Shown: one piece after another, positions 32,158 to 32,430 of the stretch
Layout of the letters: each line of letters starts with the position of its first letter
Position numbering within the stretch: position 1 is the stretch's first letter
NCBI GenBank assembly: GCA_913060515.1
Contig: CAJXRZ010000072.1
Span: 1 to 32,430, forward strand
Length of the DNA: 32,430 bases
From: an uncultured Pseudomonadota bacterium
GTDB taxonomy: Bacteria; Myxococcota_A; UBA796; CAJQPC01
Direction: 5' to 3'
The notes under the pieces: model-generated
Told to the model about the DNA's origin: nothing
The model's database searches: none
What the model saw: the letters and a program-made list of their open reading frames with translations, nothing else
Translations under genes and position numbers: made by a program

Positions 32158-32382
32158 CTACTCGCCACGCATCTCAGAGTGACAGCCCGCACAGCTCGCC
32201 ACCACGGTGGCGTAGGTCATGCTGCGGTCTGCGTCTTGGGAGGCCGCCGCAGCGTGGGCGGTCTCGGCATGCTTCCATGCGGATTCACTGACCTGGGGCA
32301 CCTCGTAGGCTCCCTCCGGAAGAGCAGCCTCGGACATCGCCGCGGTGCCTTGGGACCAAGCATCCTCGGAGGGGACCACAAG
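32158..32382 (-). CDS. C-terminal fragment of a c-type cytochrome (5' truncated)
   Basis: 74 codons plus stop remain; the gene is cut by the contig end and continues only into adapter, where a false MYKRQ start appears. The fragment has an Ala-rich helical stretch (AWKHAETAHAAAASQDADRS) then TYATVVASCAGCHSEMRGE, with the heme-binding CAGCH near the C-terminus. A CxxCH close to the C-terminus after a helix fits a small cytochrome c or a cytochrome c' type (four-helix with a C-terminal heme motif), exported to the periplasm. The N-terminus is not in the window. Confidence 0.82.
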   Translation of the reverse strand, partial: LVVPSEDAWSQGTAAMSEAALPEGAYEVPQVSESAWKHAETAHAAAASQDADRSMTYATVVASCAGCHSEMRGE

Positions 32383-32430
32383 CTGTCTCTTATACACATC
32401 TCCGAGCCCACGAGACAGGCAGAAATCTCG
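32383..32430 (-). other. Nextera i7 adapter at contig right end (artefact)
   Basis: Reverse complement of the first 48 bases: mosaic end CTGTCTCTTATACACATCT, the read-2 arm, the same 8-base index and the P7 tail. It confirms that the terminal inverted repeat is adapter, not a transposon end or replicon terminus. Confidence 0.98.

Noticed and set aside
1..32430. Terminal inverted repeats as transposon or linear-replicon ends
   Set aside because: The sequence is the Nextera adapter with an index, so the repeat comes from library preparation.

Overview
The window is a GC-rich, gene-dense contig of 32.4 kb with about 30 protein genes, no rRNA or tRNA that I can see, no CRISPR array and no insertion sequence. 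It most resembles a free-living member of the Myxococcota ('deltaproteobacterial' grade). The reasons are three MYXO-CTERM-like C-terminal tags (Cys-Ser motif, one membrane helix, Arg cluster), a Ser/Thr kinase with a PEGA tail, several lipoproteins with Asp/Thr-rich linkers, a thrombospondin-type-3 calcium-binding repeat protein and choice-of-anchor-D/PKD surface proteins. This placement is inference from family content; no marker gene is present. Both ends are sequencing adapter: positions 1-48 and 32383-32430 form a perfect inverted repeat that matches the Illumina Nextera i7 arm. The biological insert is therefore 49-32382, and the first and last genes are truncated.

Layout. (1) 49-4059, plus strand: a large Ca-binding repeat protein and a beta-helix protein, both secreted and tagged. 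(2) 4056-8237, minus strand: a compact operon read as fatty-acid/sterol hydroxylase-like enzyme, flippase-like membrane protein, thiamine-diphosphate enzyme, nitroreductase. (3) 8402-14351, plus strand: an operon of PEGA Ser/Thr kinase, TPR-TonB-dependent receptor fusion and two lipoproteins. (4) 14364-16407, minus: two lipoproteins (Ig-like, PPC-like). (5) 16559-18067, plus: a multidomain lipoprotein behind a 5' region with competing hairpins. (6) 18123-20119, minus: a TRAP-like pair (TatT-like lipoprotein plus solute-binding protein) with no permease alongside. (7) 20274-22167, plus: HDOD signalling protein, a small unknown and a glutaredoxin. (8) 22164-22688, minus: a small tagged surface protein. 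(9) 22761-25224, plus: TadE-like protein, lipoprotein, DUF1971 cupin and a C39-like cysteine peptidase without export signal. (10) 25233-26500, minus: DUF309 protein and a BtuF-like metal receptor. (11) 26499-28235, plus: a secreted caspase-fold protein with both catalytic residues replaced. (12) 28248-29864, minus: MscS channel. (13) 30107-32136, plus: an HTH/disordered unknown and a lipoprotein. (14) 32158-32382, minus: the C-terminus of a c-type cytochrome.

Overall the region is devoted to the cell envelope: exported or surface proteins, lipoproteins, uptake and lipid-related enzymes. I found no complete, obviously new defence or biosynthetic system. The best leads are the pseudocaspase, the kinase/TPR-receptor operon, the four-gene lipid-like operon, the orphan TRAP-like pair, and a window-wide habit of very short, uncharged signal peptides.
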